Origin: Deinococcus alpinitundrae
GTDB taxonomy: Bacteria; Deinococcota; Deinococci; Deinococcales; Deinococcaceae
DNA length: 64,000 nucleotides
Reading direction: 5' to 3'
Assembly: GCF_009982895.1 (NCBI RefSeq)
Contig: NZ_WXZL01000002.1
Location: 1 to 64,000, forward strand
In this document: positions 29,682-39,307 of the stretch, piece by piece
Position numbering within the stretch: the first letter of the stretch is position 1
Layout: each line of letters opens with the position of its first letter
Program-made: the position numbers and the translations under genes
The notes under the pieces: model-generated
Databases searched by the model: none
What the model was told of the DNA's origin: nothing
The model's input: only the letters and a program-made list of their open reading frames with translations

Positions 29682-29956
29682 GCGAATTGCGAAACGACCC
29701 GGCCAAGCATCAGTACGAGCTGCTCAGCGGCGATCAGGTCATCGGCCTGGCCAGGTACCGGCACGTTCGGGGCGCGGTGGAGATCTACCACACCGAAGTC
29801 GAGGACGGCCATGAGGGTGAGGGACTGGGCAGCCAGCTCGCCCAGTTCGCCCTAGACGACGTCCGTGCGCAGGGCCAGCAGGTCATTGCGACCTGCCCGT
29901 TTATCGCCAGTTACATCGAGCGCCACCCGGCATATCAGGATCTGGTTCAGCCGTAA
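29678..29956 (+). CDS. small GNAT-family N-acetyltransferase
   Basis: About 92 residues of the minimal GNAT type (COG2388-like). The acetyl-CoA-binding motif is [20 protein letters not shown], followed by [14 protein letters not shown], which is typical of this group. It overlaps wrbA by ATGA. The acceptor is unknown. A strong hairpin follows the gene. Confidence 0.85.
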   Translation: MSELRNDPAKHQYELLSGDQVIGLARYRHVRGAVEIYHTEVEDGHEGEGLGSQLAQFALDDVRAQGQQVIATCPFIASYIERHPAYQDLVQP

Positions 29957-29969
29957 TCGAGTAAACAGT

Positions 29970-30003
29970 GCGGAGCGTGGCTGGGTGGGGTGCCACGCTC
30001 CGC
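29970..30003. terminator. bidirectional terminator between the GNAT gene and glnS
   Basis: A perfect 12-bp stem, GCGGAGCGTGGC (29970-29981) and GCCACGCTCCGC (29992-30003), with a 10-base loop, lies between two convergent genes. Confidence 0.8.
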
Positions 30004-30013
30004 CTCAAGTTGT

Positions 30014-32386
30014 TTAACTGTCCAGCTTCGCCTTGAGCAGCGTGCCCACCGCTTGCGGATCGGCCTGACCGCCGCTCGCGCGCATAACTTGGCCGGTGAA
30101 GAACCCCAGCAGCCCGGTGCGCCCGCCTTTATACTCGGCCAGCTTGCCGGGGTTGGCGGCCAGCACGCGGTCAATGATAGCGGCCAGCTCGCCGGTATCG
30201 CTGACCACTTTCAACCCGCGCCGGGCCACGATTCCGGCGGGGGCCTCACCGCTTTCCAGGCTCTCGGTCAGCACGTCCTTGGCAATGCGGCTGCTGATCT
30301 GGCCGCTGGCCAGCAAGTCGGCCAGGGCGGGCAGATCGTTGACCTGAAGCCGGACTTCGCCTGCCCGAAGCGCTGCGCCCAGTTCGTTGACCACCCAGGC
30401 GGCCACCTGCGGAGCCTGCCGCGTGGTGTCAGCGAAATACGCGCTCAGCACGCTGTCGCGGGCCAGCACCACCGCCTCGGCCTCAGCTACGCCCAGGGCA
30501 CGCAGGCGGGTCACCTCGGCGCTCTGGGTGGGGGTCAGGCTGGGCGCTTCGGCTTTCTGTGGCTCGGCTCGGGCGGATTTCGGCTCGGTTTTGCCCTTCA
30601 GCGCCGGTTCCGACTTGCCCCAGGTGTCGCGCAGCGTGATGATCCGGTTGAAGACCAGCGCGTCGGAGCGGCTGTCTTCCGGGTCAGGCCAGAAGTACCC
30701 CTGGCGCTCGAACTGGTAGCGGGTACCGGGCGGGTCGGCGGCCACGCTCCTCTCCACGAAGCCGCGCGTTACCTTGAGGCTCTCGGGGTTCAGGAAGCGC
30801 AGAAAATCGCTGCTGGCAGGCTGGGCCGCGTCCTCGTGGCCGGGCTGTTCGGGGTCGAAATCGGGAAGGCTATCGTCGTGATTGGGGCCTTCCGGGTTTG
30901 GGACCCGGAACAGGCGGTCGTACAGCCGGAACTCGGCGCTCAGGCCACTCTGCGCGTCCACCCAGTGAATGACCCCGGCGGGTTTCAGTCCCCCGCTGTC
31001 CTCGCCCAGCCAGGTTGCCTTGAGGCCCGTGACTTCGCCGGATTCGCCGTAGATGACCTCGTCGGCCCGGATCAGGCCCGCACCGCGCAGCCGCACCACG
31101 CCGCCCAGGGTGAGGCGTTTGAAGCCCTTGGGCGGCGTCAGTGAGAAGTCCTGGCGCTCGATGTAGAGGGTGTTGGAGAGCGCCACCGGGCGCACCGCTG
31201 CTTCCGGCTTGACCCGCTCGCCGCCGGGCAGGGCCACCAGGCCGTCGGGGCTGGCCTGCACCACGTCGTCGGGCCAGTACGGCAAACTGAGGGTCCGGGT
31301 CTCCAGGTGACTGAGCGTTACCGCCAGCGGCTCAATGACCGCCAGCACGCGCGGCGCAGTCGGATTGAGATCGTCGCGCACGGCATTTTCATAGACTGCC
31401 AGATCGACGGTGCGGTTGGTGCGGCTGACCCCGATGGCCGAGGCGAACGCCTTGATGGCCTGTGGCCGGACGCCCAGCCGCCGCGCGGCCCGCAGGGTCG
31501 GCATCCGGGGATCGTCCCAGCCCGAGACGTGACCGCCCTGCACCAGACGGCGCAGCTTGCGCTTGCTGACCACCGTGTATTCCAGGCTGCGCCGCCCGAA
31601 CTCGTACTGGTGTGGGCGCGGCGCGAACGCCAGTGTCTCCATCAGCCAGTCGTAGATGGCGCGGTTGTCCACGAATTCCAGGCTGCACAGGCTGTGGGTC
31701 ACGCCTTCGAGCGCGTCTTGCAGGGGGTGCTGGAAATCGTACATCGGGTAGATGCACCACCCGTCGCCCTGACGGTAATGGTGGGCGCGCACAATCCGGT
31801 AGAGCACCGGGTCGCGCAGCTTCATGTTGGTGCTGGCGAGATCGATCTTGGCCCGTAGCACATGTGCGCCGTCGGCAAATTCCCCAGCCCGCATCCGGGC
31901 GAACAGATCGAGGTTCTCGGCCACGCTGCGCCCCCGGTAAGGACTCGGCGTACCGACCCCGAAGGCCGAGCCGCGCAGCCGGGCCATCTCGCTGCCGCTC
32001 ACGCTGTCCACGTAGGCCTTGCCGAGTTCGATCAGCTTGACGGCGTAAGCGTAGTAGCGCTCGAAGTTGTCTGAGGCGTAGTACAGCTTCTCGCCCCAGT
32101 CCCAGCCGAGCCAGCGCAGATCGTCTTGAATCGCCTCGGCGAATTCCTGCGACTCGCCCGCCGGGTTGGTGTCGTCCAAGCGCAGGTGGTAGCGGCCATC
32201 AAACTGCGCCGCCGTCTGGAAGTCGAGAAAGCTGGCGAAGGTGTGCCCGAGGTGCAGGTAGCCGTTGGGTTCCGGCGGAAAGCGGGTCACGACCCTCGGG
32301 TATTTGCCGCTCGCCAGGTCGCGTCCGATAATCTCGGTGATGAAATTGGGGGCCACGGAAACCGGCACGGAAGGCGAACTCGTCAT
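30014..32386 (-). CDS. glnS: glutaminyl-tRNA synthetase with C-terminal GatB/YqeY-like domain
   Basis: About 790 residues, charging tRNA-Gln with glutamine. Class I signatures are visible: [12 protein letters not shown] (HIGH motif, residues 37-48) and VSKRK (KMSKS motif, about 273-277). The catalytic and anticodon-binding domains end near residue 560. An Ala/Pro/Lys-rich linker (about 575-620) leads to a tail of about 170 residues resembling the YqeY/GatB tRNA-binding module, as in Deinococcus GlnRS. I use the ATG at 32386; a TTG four codons upstream is in frame. Being essential, it marks this replicon as more than an accessory plasmid. Confidence 0.95.
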   Translation of the reverse strand: MTSSPSVPVSVAPNFITEIIGRDLASGKYPRVVTRFPPEPNGYLHLGHTFASFLDFQTAAQFDGRYHLRLDDTNPAGESQEFAEAIQDDLRWLGWDWGEKLYYASDNFERYYAYAVKLIELGKAYVDSVSGSEMARLRGSAFGVGTPSPYRGRSVAENLDLFARMRAGEFADGAHVLRAKIDLASTNMKLRDPVLYRIVRAHHYRQGDGWCIYPMYDFQHPLQDALEGVTHSLCSLEFVDNRAIYDWLMETLAFAPRPHQYEFGRRSLEYTVVSKRKLRRLVQGGHVSGWDDPRMPTLRAARRLGVRPQAIKAFASAIGVSRTNRTVDLAVYENAVRDDLNPTAPRVLAVIEPLAVTLSHLETRTLSLPYWPDDVVQASPDGLVALPGGERVKPEAAVRPVALSNTLYIERQDFSLTPPKGFKRLTLGGVVRLRGAGLIRADEVIYGESGEVTGLKATWLGEDSGGLKPAGVIHWVDAQSGLSAEFRLYDRLFRVPNPEGPNHDDSLPDFDPEQPGHEDAAQPASSDFLRFLNPESLKVTRGFVERSVAADPPGTRYQFERQGYFWPDPEDSRSDALVFNRIITLRDTWGKSEPALKGKTEPKSARAEPQKAEAPSLTPTQSAEVTRLRALGVAEAEAVVLARDSVLSAYFADTTRQAPQVAAWVVNELGAALRAGEVRLQVNDLPALADLLASGQISSRIAKDVLTESLESGEAPAGIVARRGLKVVSDTGELAAIIDRVLAANPGKLAEYKGGRTGLLGFFTGQVMRASGGQADPQAVGTLLKAKLDS

Positions 32387-32507
32387 CGCTTCCCACAATA
32401 CCCGCCTTGAGCCAGTCTCTGCCGTTGCTTGAGCACCACTTCATCTGAACGCCGATCTGCAAGAGCGCTTACGCTCAGCCGGGCTGCCGGATGCTGAACT
32501 CAGCGGT

Positions 32508-32900
32508 ATGGCAACCCTGACTGAGCAGTTCATGACGGCCCTCAACACGGCGGAGGAAAGCGGCGACCTGAGCGCCCTGCTGGCCCTGCACGCAGATGAC
32601 GTGACGCTGCAAAACCTCACCGAGCAGACCTGGCAGGGCGCAGGCGGTGCCGAGCAGTTCTGGCAGCGCTACCTGTCGGACTTCGAGCAGATTCACAGCA
32701 AATTTTCCTACCACGCCGAACTGGACGGCCTGGGTCTGATGGAGTGGACCAGCACCGGCCAACTCAAGGGCGGCCAGGCCATCACCTACCGGGGTATCAG
32801 CGTGATCGAGACGCAGGATCAGCAGGTCAAGGCGTTCCGGACCTACTACGACAGCGCCGCCTTCATCAAGCCGAGCGAGGCGCAGGCGACCGACGACTGA
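32508..32900 (+). CDS. SnoaL/NTF2-like small protein
   Basis: This 130-residue protein reads like an NTF2-fold (SnoaL-like) domain: an N-terminal helix pair (FMTALNTAEESGDLSALLAL), then HADDVTLQNL and a C-terminal beta sheet with VIETQDQQVKAFRTYYDSA. Members bind or convert small hydrophobic molecules, but the fold does not predict a specific reaction. It is a single gene divergent from glnS. Confidence 0.65.
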   Translation: MATLTEQFMTALNTAEESGDLSALLALHADDVTLQNLTEQTWQGAGGAEQFWQRYLSDFEQIHSKFSYHAELDGLGLMEWTSTGQLKGGQAITYRGISVIETQDQQVKAFRTYYDSAAFIKPSEAQATDD

Positions 32901-33565
32901 ACCAGAAGATGAAGGAAAGATAAATTCAGCAGTCTGAACCGCTTCACCCTCTCTCAAATACTTGGGGAGAGGGTGGCTTATTGGGAATGGCCCGAAGTCG
33001 AAAATAGTGCCCGGAACCTGTATTCAAGTTGCTGCGGCGTCTTATGAGTTCAGTTCGCTCGCTTGCGATGCTGTCTTGTTATAATCGCTCGCTTGCCCAG
33101 GAGATAGACGGTTCCAAGATGCCGCTGACGAAGGTACTAGTGATCAGGATGTCTGGCAACAGGATGTCCGGTGCCGATATGATGGACCCCTGGATGCCTG
33201 AAGAGAGGATGCCGGGGATAATAGGCGCGCCGATACTAAAATACACCAGTGTGCCTAATATGAATATGATGGTGTACGGTCACGCCGTGGGATTTGGCAA
33301 AGTGCCCAGTTACAAGCTAAGCGACTACACCTATACTACGTGCGGCGCCACTTTAAGATATCAAAAGGCCAGGCGCAGAGGATTGTTCGACTTATATAAT
33401 AAGACACTGATGTGATAGCTGAGAGCAAGATATGACTATGAAGATGGGCGAGTCGGACGAAGCCTACGTGATGAAAACTGGAAGTTTGACTTGTTGACTA
33501 CCAACCGGGGAAGCCGCACCATCGTAACTCTGCGCACCTACTGAACGGAGAAACGGAGCCGAACA
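32901..33565. other. atypical intergenic region with no confident gene
   Basis: CACCCTCTC (32945-32953) and GAGAGGGTG (32967-32975) form a 9-bp hairpin that may terminate the SnoaL-like gene. The rest is less GC-rich than its surroundings. An open frame (33029-33415) encodes a Met-rich sequence with no family resemblance and no ribosome-binding site. The motif GGATG recurs in it (two copies are in a near-repeat of 15 bases around 33148-33177). A perfect TATAAT stands at 33080-33085 without a good -35. A 22-codon frame with weak signals starts at 33432. Confidence 0.4.
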
Positions 33566-33658
33566 ATGGAAGGCAGTCTGGCCCAGCAGGACTCGGGGCC
33601 AGCATGTTTGCCGTACGCTTTTCCAGAGTGGCCAACCGAAACATCGAGGGGAAGGTAA
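33566..33658 (+). CDS. putative 30-residue peptide upstream of a TPR regulator
   Basis: An ATG at 33566 has CGGAG seven bases upstream and opens a 30-codon frame ending in TAA at 33656-33658. The product is rich in proline and aromatics in its middle (CLPYAFPEWP) and has no signal peptide. It ends 66 bp before the TPR/winged-helix regulator on the same strand. The paralogous regulator at 44.7-46.6 kb also has small peptide genes beside it, which is why I list this. No homology is recognised. Confidence 0.3.
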   Translation: MEGSLAQQDSGPACLPYAFPEWPTETSRGR

Positions 33659-33724
33659 AGTAAGGGCGGCCTGCCCTCCCATTCGGCCTGATGCGGCGGG
33701 CGCAAGCCCAGGAAGGACGTTGCC

Positions 33725-35692
33725 TTGATCCACCCTCTCCCCTCACTCCTTGTGGCCCTGGACTGCCCCGACCTGCCGACCGAGCGCGCTGACCTCGCGC
33801 CGGTTGGTTCGGCCCTGGCCGCCGAGGATCCGCTCCGGGCGCTGGCGCTGCTGGACGGCGCGGCGGCCCGAACGGTGCCCCAGCAGGCGGCGTACTGGCG
33901 CTGGCTGGGCCTCGCGCGGCTAGCCGCCGGGCGCACGGCCGACGCCGAGCTGCCGCTGCGCCGGGCGACGGCGCTGGGCGATGCGCCAGGGCAGGTGGCC
34001 TACACCCAGTGGCTGCTGATCACCGGACGACTCGACGAGGCCTTGCGGGTGCTTCCGCCGCTGCGAAACAGGCTACCCGCTGGTGAACTCCGACGGCGTG
34101 CCCAGTGCCTGCACGGCCTGGCCCTGTTTCGCAGCGGCGAGGTCAAGCCAGCGCTGGGCTTGGTGCAGGCGTTGTGCCGCAGTGCCGGGAGTAGGCAGCC
34201 AGGTCGGCCTAGTGCGGATCGTCTGCCTGCGGCGCAGGTGTTACCCGCCGCTGTTCTGGCGCAGATGTGGGGGCAGCTCGGCGACCTTGCCCGAGCGGAG
34301 GCGCTGCTCAACCGGGTGCTGCTGGCCCTGCCGCTTCAGCGCCGTCGCCGTGCCCGCATTGAGGCGCTGGGCAGCTTGGCTATGGGGCAGGCCAGGGCGG
34401 GCCAGTTCGCCGCCGCCGCCAGCACCCTGAATTTGAGCCGTGCGCAGCTGGCCGAACTCCCGGCGGGAGGGCAGCGCTGGGCGTTGGCGGCCCATCAGCG
34501 TGCCGAGCTGGAAGTGCGCTGGCTCTCTGGCGAGCGCTCGGCACTGAGCGGCGATCTGCTGGCCCTGCACGACCTGGCCGCCGAGCTGGAAGACGCTGAG
34601 CTGAGGCTCTGGACGGTGGCGCTGCGTGCCGAGCTGCTCAGCCTTCAGGGGCAGCCGGAAAAAGCCCTCACCAGCCTCTACGACCTCGGAACCCGGCGGG
34701 GGCTTCCGCCGAGGCTCAGGGCCGTACGCGGCCTGCTGATGCGCCGCCAGCGCTATGACGACCACGCCGTTAAGGATCTGAGCGAGGCGGGTCGCGCGCT
34801 GGGCCGCCAGAACGGCGCGCTGCGCTGGCGCGCTCTGCTCTATCTGGCGGATGTCCAGCTTCGCAGTGCTCGCACGGACGCGGCGCGGGCCACGCTGACC
34901 GAGGTGCTGGCCCATCTCGGCAGTGCCCAGGACCTCAGCCTCTACGCGGCGGATCTGGCAGACGTGGACGAACTGGTGCAGCGCGCCCTGATCGAGCCGG
35001 GTCTCGCGCCGATCATGCAGGGCGTGCTGGCGCGTCTGCGTGCCGGATCGCCGCTGGGTGCGCGGCCCCGCTGGCTGGACCTCCACACCCTGGGCAGCAC
35101 CAGCGTGAAGCTCGGTGGTCAGGCGGCGGCGCTTTCAAAGGGCGCGGTGCTGGTCCTGACCTACCTGCACCTGCACCCCCACACCAGCCGCAATGACATG
35201 CGCGCGGCGCTGTTTCCCGATTTCGACCGTGAGCAGACCACCATCTTCTTTCGCACAGCGGTGCGCGAGCTGCGCGCCCAGCTGGGACCGGACATCCTGC
35301 AGCTCGACGATACTCTGCGCCATCCACGCTACCGAATCAGCGCCGATGTCGAAGTGGACCTCGACCTGAGCGAGTTGCGCCGCAGCCTGGGCACCTCCGA
35401 CCTGACGCGGGCCGCCGCGCTCTACCTGGGGGCATTTCTGGAAGACATGGAGCCGGAGAGCGAATGGGCCGATCAGGTGCGCCAGGAGTTGCGGCTGGCC
35501 TTCAATCTGGAGTTGCAGTGGCGCTTGAACCGCGTCCGCTCGCCGGACGACCTGAAGCAGGCCGAGCAGGCGCTGGCCGCAGTGCTGGCCCGCGACGCCG
35601 GGGTTGGTCCGGCGGCTCCCGAACTCCCGGCAGCCCTGGCCGCTGCCCGCCGCCGCCTGGCCGCCGCAGCAACAGTGCCCAGCCCGACTTGA
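33725..35692 (+). CDS. TPR-repeat regulator with C-terminal winged-helix/BTAD-like region (paralogue 1)
   Basis: This 655-residue protein is mostly Ala/Leu-rich helical repeats (about residues 20-440), such as RALALLDGAAARTVPQQAAY and ADAELPLRRATALGDAPGQV, resembling tetratricopeptide repeats. Residues about 450-540 look like a winged helix of the OmpR/SARP type (LVLTYLHLHPHTSRNDMRAA, then FFRTAVRELRAQLG), followed by a BTAD-like helical end. It is clearly paralogous to the gene at 44737-46629. The start is TTG with AAGGA upstream. It lies just before the alpha-glucoside cluster, whose promoter begins in its stop codon, so a regulatory role there is possible but unproven. Confidence 0.75.
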   Translation: MIHPLPSLLVALDCPDLPTERADLAPVGSALAAEDPLRALALLDGAAARTVPQQAAYWRWLGLARLAAGRTADAELPLRRATALGDAPGQVAYTQWLLITGRLDEALRVLPPLRNRLPAGELRRRAQCLHGLALFRSGEVKPALGLVQALCRSAGSRQPGRPSADRLPAAQVLPAAVLAQMWGQLGDLARAEALLNRVLLALPLQRRRRARIEALGSLAMGQARAGQFAAAASTLNLSRAQLAELPAGGQRWALAAHQRAELEVRWLSGERSALSGDLLALHDLAAELEDAELRLWTVALRAELLSLQGQPEKALTSLYDLGTRRGLPPRLRAVRGLLMRRQRYDDHAVKDLSEAGRALGRQNGALRWRALLYLADVQLRSARTDAARATLTEVLAHLGSAQDLSLYAADLADVDELVQRALIEPGLAPIMQGVLARLRAGSPLGARPRWLDLHTLGSTSVKLGGQAAALSKGAVLVLTYLHLHPHTSRNDMRAALFPDFDREQTTIFFRTAVRELRAQLGPDILQLDDTLRHPRYRISADVEVDLDLSELRRSLGTSDLTRAAALYLGAFLEDMEPESEWADQVRQELRLAFNLELQWRLNRVRSPDDLKQAEQALAAVLARDAGVGPAAPELPAALAAARRRLAAAATVPSPT

Positions 35693-35735
35693 CATCCTCC
35701 TGAAAAAGTCCACAATGGGCCTGTAACCGATTACA
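35689..35735 (+). promoter_or_regulatory. promoter and first operator of the alpha-glucoside cluster
   Basis: TTGACA (35689-35694) overlaps the stop of the upstream gene. A 16-base spacer leads to CACAAT (35711-35716). TGTAACCGATTACA (35722-35735), a palindrome with one mismatch, follows at once, so a bound repressor would block the start. Confidence 0.65.
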
Positions 35736-35785
35736 ACCTATCTCAGTGCCCGGCTGACGCCGGACGCTTCACCTCGAACCTAATC

Positions 35786-35799
35786 TGTAACCGGTTACA
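35786..35799. promoter_or_regulatory. second operator, perfect palindrome
   Basis: TGTAACCGGTTACA is a perfect 14-bp palindrome 64 bp from the first operator and about 45 bp before the LacI-type start codon. The two sites suggest autoregulation with the downstream importer. Confidence 0.7.
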
Positions 35800-35844
35800 A
35801 TTTGATGCCCGCCGGACCTTCCCCGCCTTTCAAGAGGACGCCCG

Positions 35845-36819
35845 ATGACCACCGCCCGCTACACCATCGACGACATCGCCCGCACGGCGGGGGTCAGCAA
35901 GGGCACCGTCAGCCGGGTCCTCAACGGCCATCAGACGGTGGCCAGTTCGACCCGGCAGCACGTCCAGGCGGTGATGGACCAGCTCGGCTACGCGCCGGAC
36001 CCGGCGGCGCGCCACCTCTCGTGGCGCAAGGGGCAGACGCTGGGGCTATCGTTTGGCCGCTTTGACCCGCTGCTCTCGCCGTACCACGTGCTGCTGACCC
36101 GTGCCCTGGAAGCCCGCACCGCGCCGCAGGGGGTGCAACTGGTCAATCTCAGGAGTGACCTCGAAGCGCTGCGCCACCTGCCGAGCGCAGTGCTGGTGAT
36201 GCACGCCCAGGACGGCGACGAGCGGCTGGACCATCTGTCCCGGCTGGGCGTTCCGGCGGTGCTGATCGGCCACCGCGAAGGCTCATTCTGGGTGGCCCCC
36301 GATGATGTGGGCGGCGCGCGGCTGGCTACCGAGCAGCTCACGCAAGCGGGCCACCGCCAGTTGATCTACCTGGGCGGCGGTCCTTCGCAGGTGGCCCAGG
36401 ACCGCGAACGCGGCTTTTTGCTGGCGGCCTCGGCGGCGGGCGCGGATGCCACCATCCTCGACGCCGACTTCACCCTGCTGGGCGGCTACCGGGCGGTACG
36501 GCGGACCTGGGAAGGGGGGAGGCGCTTCACCGGGCTGTTTGCCCAGAGTGACGAGAGCGCGGTGGGCGCGGTGGCCGCCCTCGAAGACCTGGGCGTGCGG
36601 GTACCCCAGGAAGTGTCGGTGGTGGGCTTCGACGGCCTGCCCGAGCTGCCGCTGCCGATCGAACTTACCACCGTCTCGCAAGACATCGCCCGCATCGCTG
36701 GGTGCGCCCTAGAGCTGATGCAGGAGGCCCTGAGCGGGCTTCCGGCGCGCGGCCAGCACATTCCGGTGCGCCTTCTCGTCGGCGCGACGGTGGCCCCACC
36801 CCCCGACCCGGCTTCCTGA
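35845..36819 (+). CDS. LacI-family regulator of the alpha-glucoside cluster
   Basis: This 324-residue protein has the LacI helix-turn-helix (YTIDDIARTAGVSKGTVSRV, residues 6-25), hinge, and sugar-binding core ending in GFDGLPELPLPIELTTVSQD, the usual family motif. It precedes the importer genes on the same strand. Two TGTAACC palindromes upstream are its probable operators. An alpha-glucoside as inducer is inferred from the transporter and hydrolase genes that follow. Confidence 0.9.
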   Translation: MTTARYTIDDIARTAGVSKGTVSRVLNGHQTVASSTRQHVQAVMDQLGYAPDPAARHLSWRKGQTLGLSFGRFDPLLSPYHVLLTRALEARTAPQGVQLVNLRSDLEALRHLPSAVLVMHAQDGDERLDHLSRLGVPAVLIGHREGSFWVAPDDVGGARLATEQLTQAGHRQLIYLGGGPSQVAQDRERGFLLAASAAGADATILDADFTLLGGYRAVRRTWEGGRRFTGLFAQSDESAVGAVAALEDLGVRVPQEVSVVGFDGLPELPLPIELTTVSQDIARIAGCALELMQEALSGLPARGQHIPVRLLVGATVAPPPDPAS

Positions 36820-36884
36820 ACCAGCTTCTCGCTCCGTCATCCATTTCAGATCTCTGTTCACTTTTCACTGTCCCAGGAGGGAAT

Positions 36885-38117
36885 ATGCGTAACCAATTGA
36901 TGCTCGGCCTTCTTCTTCTCGCGGCGGCCTCCACCCAGGCGGCAGCCCAGACCACCATCAAGATCAACGGCTATGCGGGCCAGGACCCGGCCATCGTGGG
37001 CGACCTGATCAACCGCTTCGTCAAGCCAGCGCTCGCCAAAGACAAGATCAACGTGACTTACGAGCCGCTTCAGGGCGACTACAACCAGCAGCTCACCACC
37101 CTGCTGGCAGCGGGCAACGCGGGCGACGTGTTCTACCTGCCTGCCGAGACGCTCGACGGCTTCGTCGCCACCGGCAAGATCTTGCCCCTCAACGGCGTGG
37201 TGCAGACCGGGCCGTACATCAAGAGCCTGAATACCGCCTTCACGCGGGGCGGCAAGGTTTACGCCATCGCCAAGGACTTCAACACGCTGGCCGTCGAATA
37301 CAACAAAGACCTCTTCGACGAGGCCAAGGTGCCCTACCCCAGCAACACCGATACCTGGACCAGCCTGCAAACCAAGCTGACCAATGTGAAAAAAGCGTTG
37401 GGCAACGACTACTCCGGCATCTGCCTGGCTCCCGACTACGCCCGCATGGGACAATTCGCCTTCGCTGCTGGCTGGAAGCCGTTTGACAGCAAGGGCAAGA
37501 CCAATCTGCTCGACCCGGCCTTCGTGCGGGCCTTCAACTACTTCACGGGCCTGGCCAAGAACAAGGTCGGCATTCAGCCCTCCGAGATCTCGCAGGACTG
37601 GTCGGGCGGTTGCCTGGGCACCGGCAAGGTCGCCGTTGCCATCGAGGGCAACTGGATCGTGGGCTTCCTCAAGGACAACGCCCCCAACCTCAAGTACGGC
37701 AGCGCCCTGATTCCCAAAGACGACAAGACCGGCAAGCGCGGCAACTTCGTCTACACCGTGGGCTGGGCCATCAACGCGGGCACCAAGAACAAGGCGGCGG
37801 CCACCAAGGTGCTCAACATCCTCACCAGCCCGCAGGTGCAGCAGTACGTGCTGGAGCAGGGCCTGGCGATTCCGAGCCGCACGTCGCTGTCGAACAACGC
37901 CTTTTTGAAGAAGACCGACGCCGGGGCCGCCAACTCCAAGGCCATCTTCGACGGAGCCGCCGACGGTGTGGTGCGGCCCTACTACTTCGGGACCCAGGGA
38001 CCCGACTGGATCAAGCCGATCAACACCGCCCTGGCTGCCGTGCTGAGCGGGCAAAAGAGCAGCGCCGACGCCCTCAAGCAGGCCCAGGCGGAAATGAACA
38101 CCTTCCAGAACCGCTGA
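36885..38117 (+). CDS. sugar-binding protein of an ABC importer (alpha-glucoside cluster)
   Basis: About 410 residues with a clear signal peptide (MRNQLMLGLLLLAAAS, cleaved near AQAAAQ) and a mature family-1 sugar-binding fold. It acts outside the membrane, feeding the two permeases encoded next. I start it at the ATG at 36885, five bases after AGGAGG; a longer frame back to 36702 runs inside the regulator gene. A strong hairpin follows before the permease genes, which would allow more binding protein than permease. Confidence 0.92.
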   Translation: MRNQLMLGLLLLAAASTQAAAQTTIKINGYAGQDPAIVGDLINRFVKPALAKDKINVTYEPLQGDYNQQLTTLLAAGNAGDVFYLPAETLDGFVATGKILPLNGVVQTGPYIKSLNTAFTRGGKVYAIAKDFNTLAVEYNKDLFDEAKVPYPSNTDTWTSLQTKLTNVKKALGNDYSGICLAPDYARMGQFAFAAGWKPFDSKGKTNLLDPAFVRAFNYFTGLAKNKVGIQPSEISQDWSGGCLGTGKVAVAIEGNWIVGFLKDNAPNLKYGSALIPKDDKTGKRGNFVYTVGWAINAGTKNKAAATKVLNILTSPQVQQYVLEQGLAIPSRTSLSNNAFLKKTDAGAANSKAIFDGAADGVVRPYYFGTQGPDWIKPINTALAAVLSGQKSSADALKQAQAEMNTFQNR

Positions 38118-38131
38118 GCGCCTGAGTTCAC

Positions 38132-38174
38132 CGTGAGGGCCGGGAGCCGGAAACACCCGGACCCGGCCCTCACG
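38132..38174 (+). terminator. hairpin between binding-protein and permease genes
   Basis: A perfect 13-bp inverted repeat, CGTGAGGGCCGGG (38132-38144) and CCCGGCCCTCACG (38162-38174), without a T-run. It probably acts as a partial terminator or mRNA-stabilising structure, as at 3401-3435. Confidence 0.6.
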
Positions 38175-38209
38175 TGTGCCTTGCCGCCGCCGCGCGGGCC
38201 GGGGGAACC

Positions 38210-39307
38210 ATGTTCAAGAAAGGCCAGTCTGCCACCGCCTACCTCTTCCTCGCGCCGTTTCTGATCACCACCCTGGTTTTCTTTTTCTACGCGTTCGGGC
38301 GGGCCATCTACTACTCGTTCACCGATTTCAATCTGTTCAACACCCCGCACCTGATCGGCCTCAAGCCGTATGTCGATGTGCTGGGGGACAGCCTGTTCCG
38401 GCGGGCGCTGGCCAATACCCTGGTGTTCGCCGTCATCGTCACGACTCTGCAGACGATTTTATCACTGCTGATGGCGGTGGCGCTCAACAACAAGATCAAG
38501 GGGATGGGCTTTTTCCGCTCGGCCTGGTATATGCCGTCCATCACCAGTTCGGTGGTCATCACCCTCATTTTTCTGTGGCTGTTTCAGCGCCGGGGGGTGG
38601 CGAACTATGTCATCACCCAACTTCAAATGTACCAGCCGTACATCCTGACGGTCATGGGCGTGCTAATCGTGGTTCAGATCGTGCAGGTCCTGTTCGAGCG
38701 CTCGCGCCAGATGCCCGCCGGGTGGTTCGATCCGGCGCTGGCGGCCGTCAGTGCGCTGATCGCCGTGGCGGTGACGGTGGTACTGGCCTTCATGGGCATC
38801 TTGCAGGCGCGTGACGTGCCCCCCTTCGACTTCCAGTATTTCGCCGACGTGTGGCTGAGCATCGGTGGTGTGCAGGTGCTCAGCATACCTTTGCTGGTCA
38901 TCATCATTCAGAACACTTTCACGACCATTCCCACGCTGATGCTGTTTTTTCTGGCCGGACTTCAGAACATTCCCGGTACGCTCTACGAGGCCGCCGACAT
39001 CGACGGCGCGACGCCTTTCGAGAAGCTGATGAACGTGACGGTGCCGATGCTGCGCCCCGTGACGTTCTACGTGATTACCGTAGGACTGATCGGCACCATG
39101 CAGATGTTCGATCAGGTGGCGGTGATCGGAGCCGCCGCGCCGCAGTCCACCCTGATCACGCTGGCGTACTACGTCTACATCAACACCTTCAAGGCCGGAA
39201 CCGCGCCGGTCAACATGGCGGCGGCGGGGGCCATCATCCTGGCGCTGATCATCCTGGTGATGGTGTTCATTCAGCGCAGGTTCTTTCCCTCCGAGGCCAG
39301 CGTATGA
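38210..39307 (+). CDS. sugar ABC transporter permease, MalF type (alpha-glucoside cluster)
   Basis: About 365 residues and integral to the membrane, with spans near residues 13-33, 75-95 and 110-130. An additional pair of hydrophobic segments in the middle (YILTVMGVLIVVQIVQVL and the LAAVSALIAVAVTVVLAF region) is not found in short permeases. The EAA loop reads GTLYEAADIDGATPFEKLMN. The start ATG has GGGGGAA upstream; a longer frame would begin in the hairpin. Its stop overlaps the next permease by 4 bases. Confidence 0.88.
   Translation: MFKKGQSATAYLFLAPFLITTLVFFFYAFGRAIYYSFTDFNLFNTPHLIGLKPYVDVLGDSLFRRALANTLVFAVIVTTLQTILSLLMAVALNNKIKGMGFFRSAWYMPSITSSVVITLIFLWLFQRRGVANYVITQLQMYQPYILTVMGVLIVVQIVQVLFERSRQMPAGWFDPALAAVSALIAVAVTVVLAFMGILQARDVPPFDFQYFADVWLSIGGVQVLSIPLLVIIIQNTFTTIPTLMLFFLAGLQNIPGTLYEAADIDGATPFEKLMNVTVPMLRPVTFYVITVGLIGTMQMFDQVAVIGAAAPQSTLITLAYYVYINTFKAGTAPVNMAAAGAIILALIILVMVFIQRRFFPSEASV

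Noticed and set aside
33029..33415. A 128-codon frame
   Set aside because: Met-rich, no family resemblance, no ribosome-binding site and odd codon use. Recorded as part of an atypical intergenic region only.
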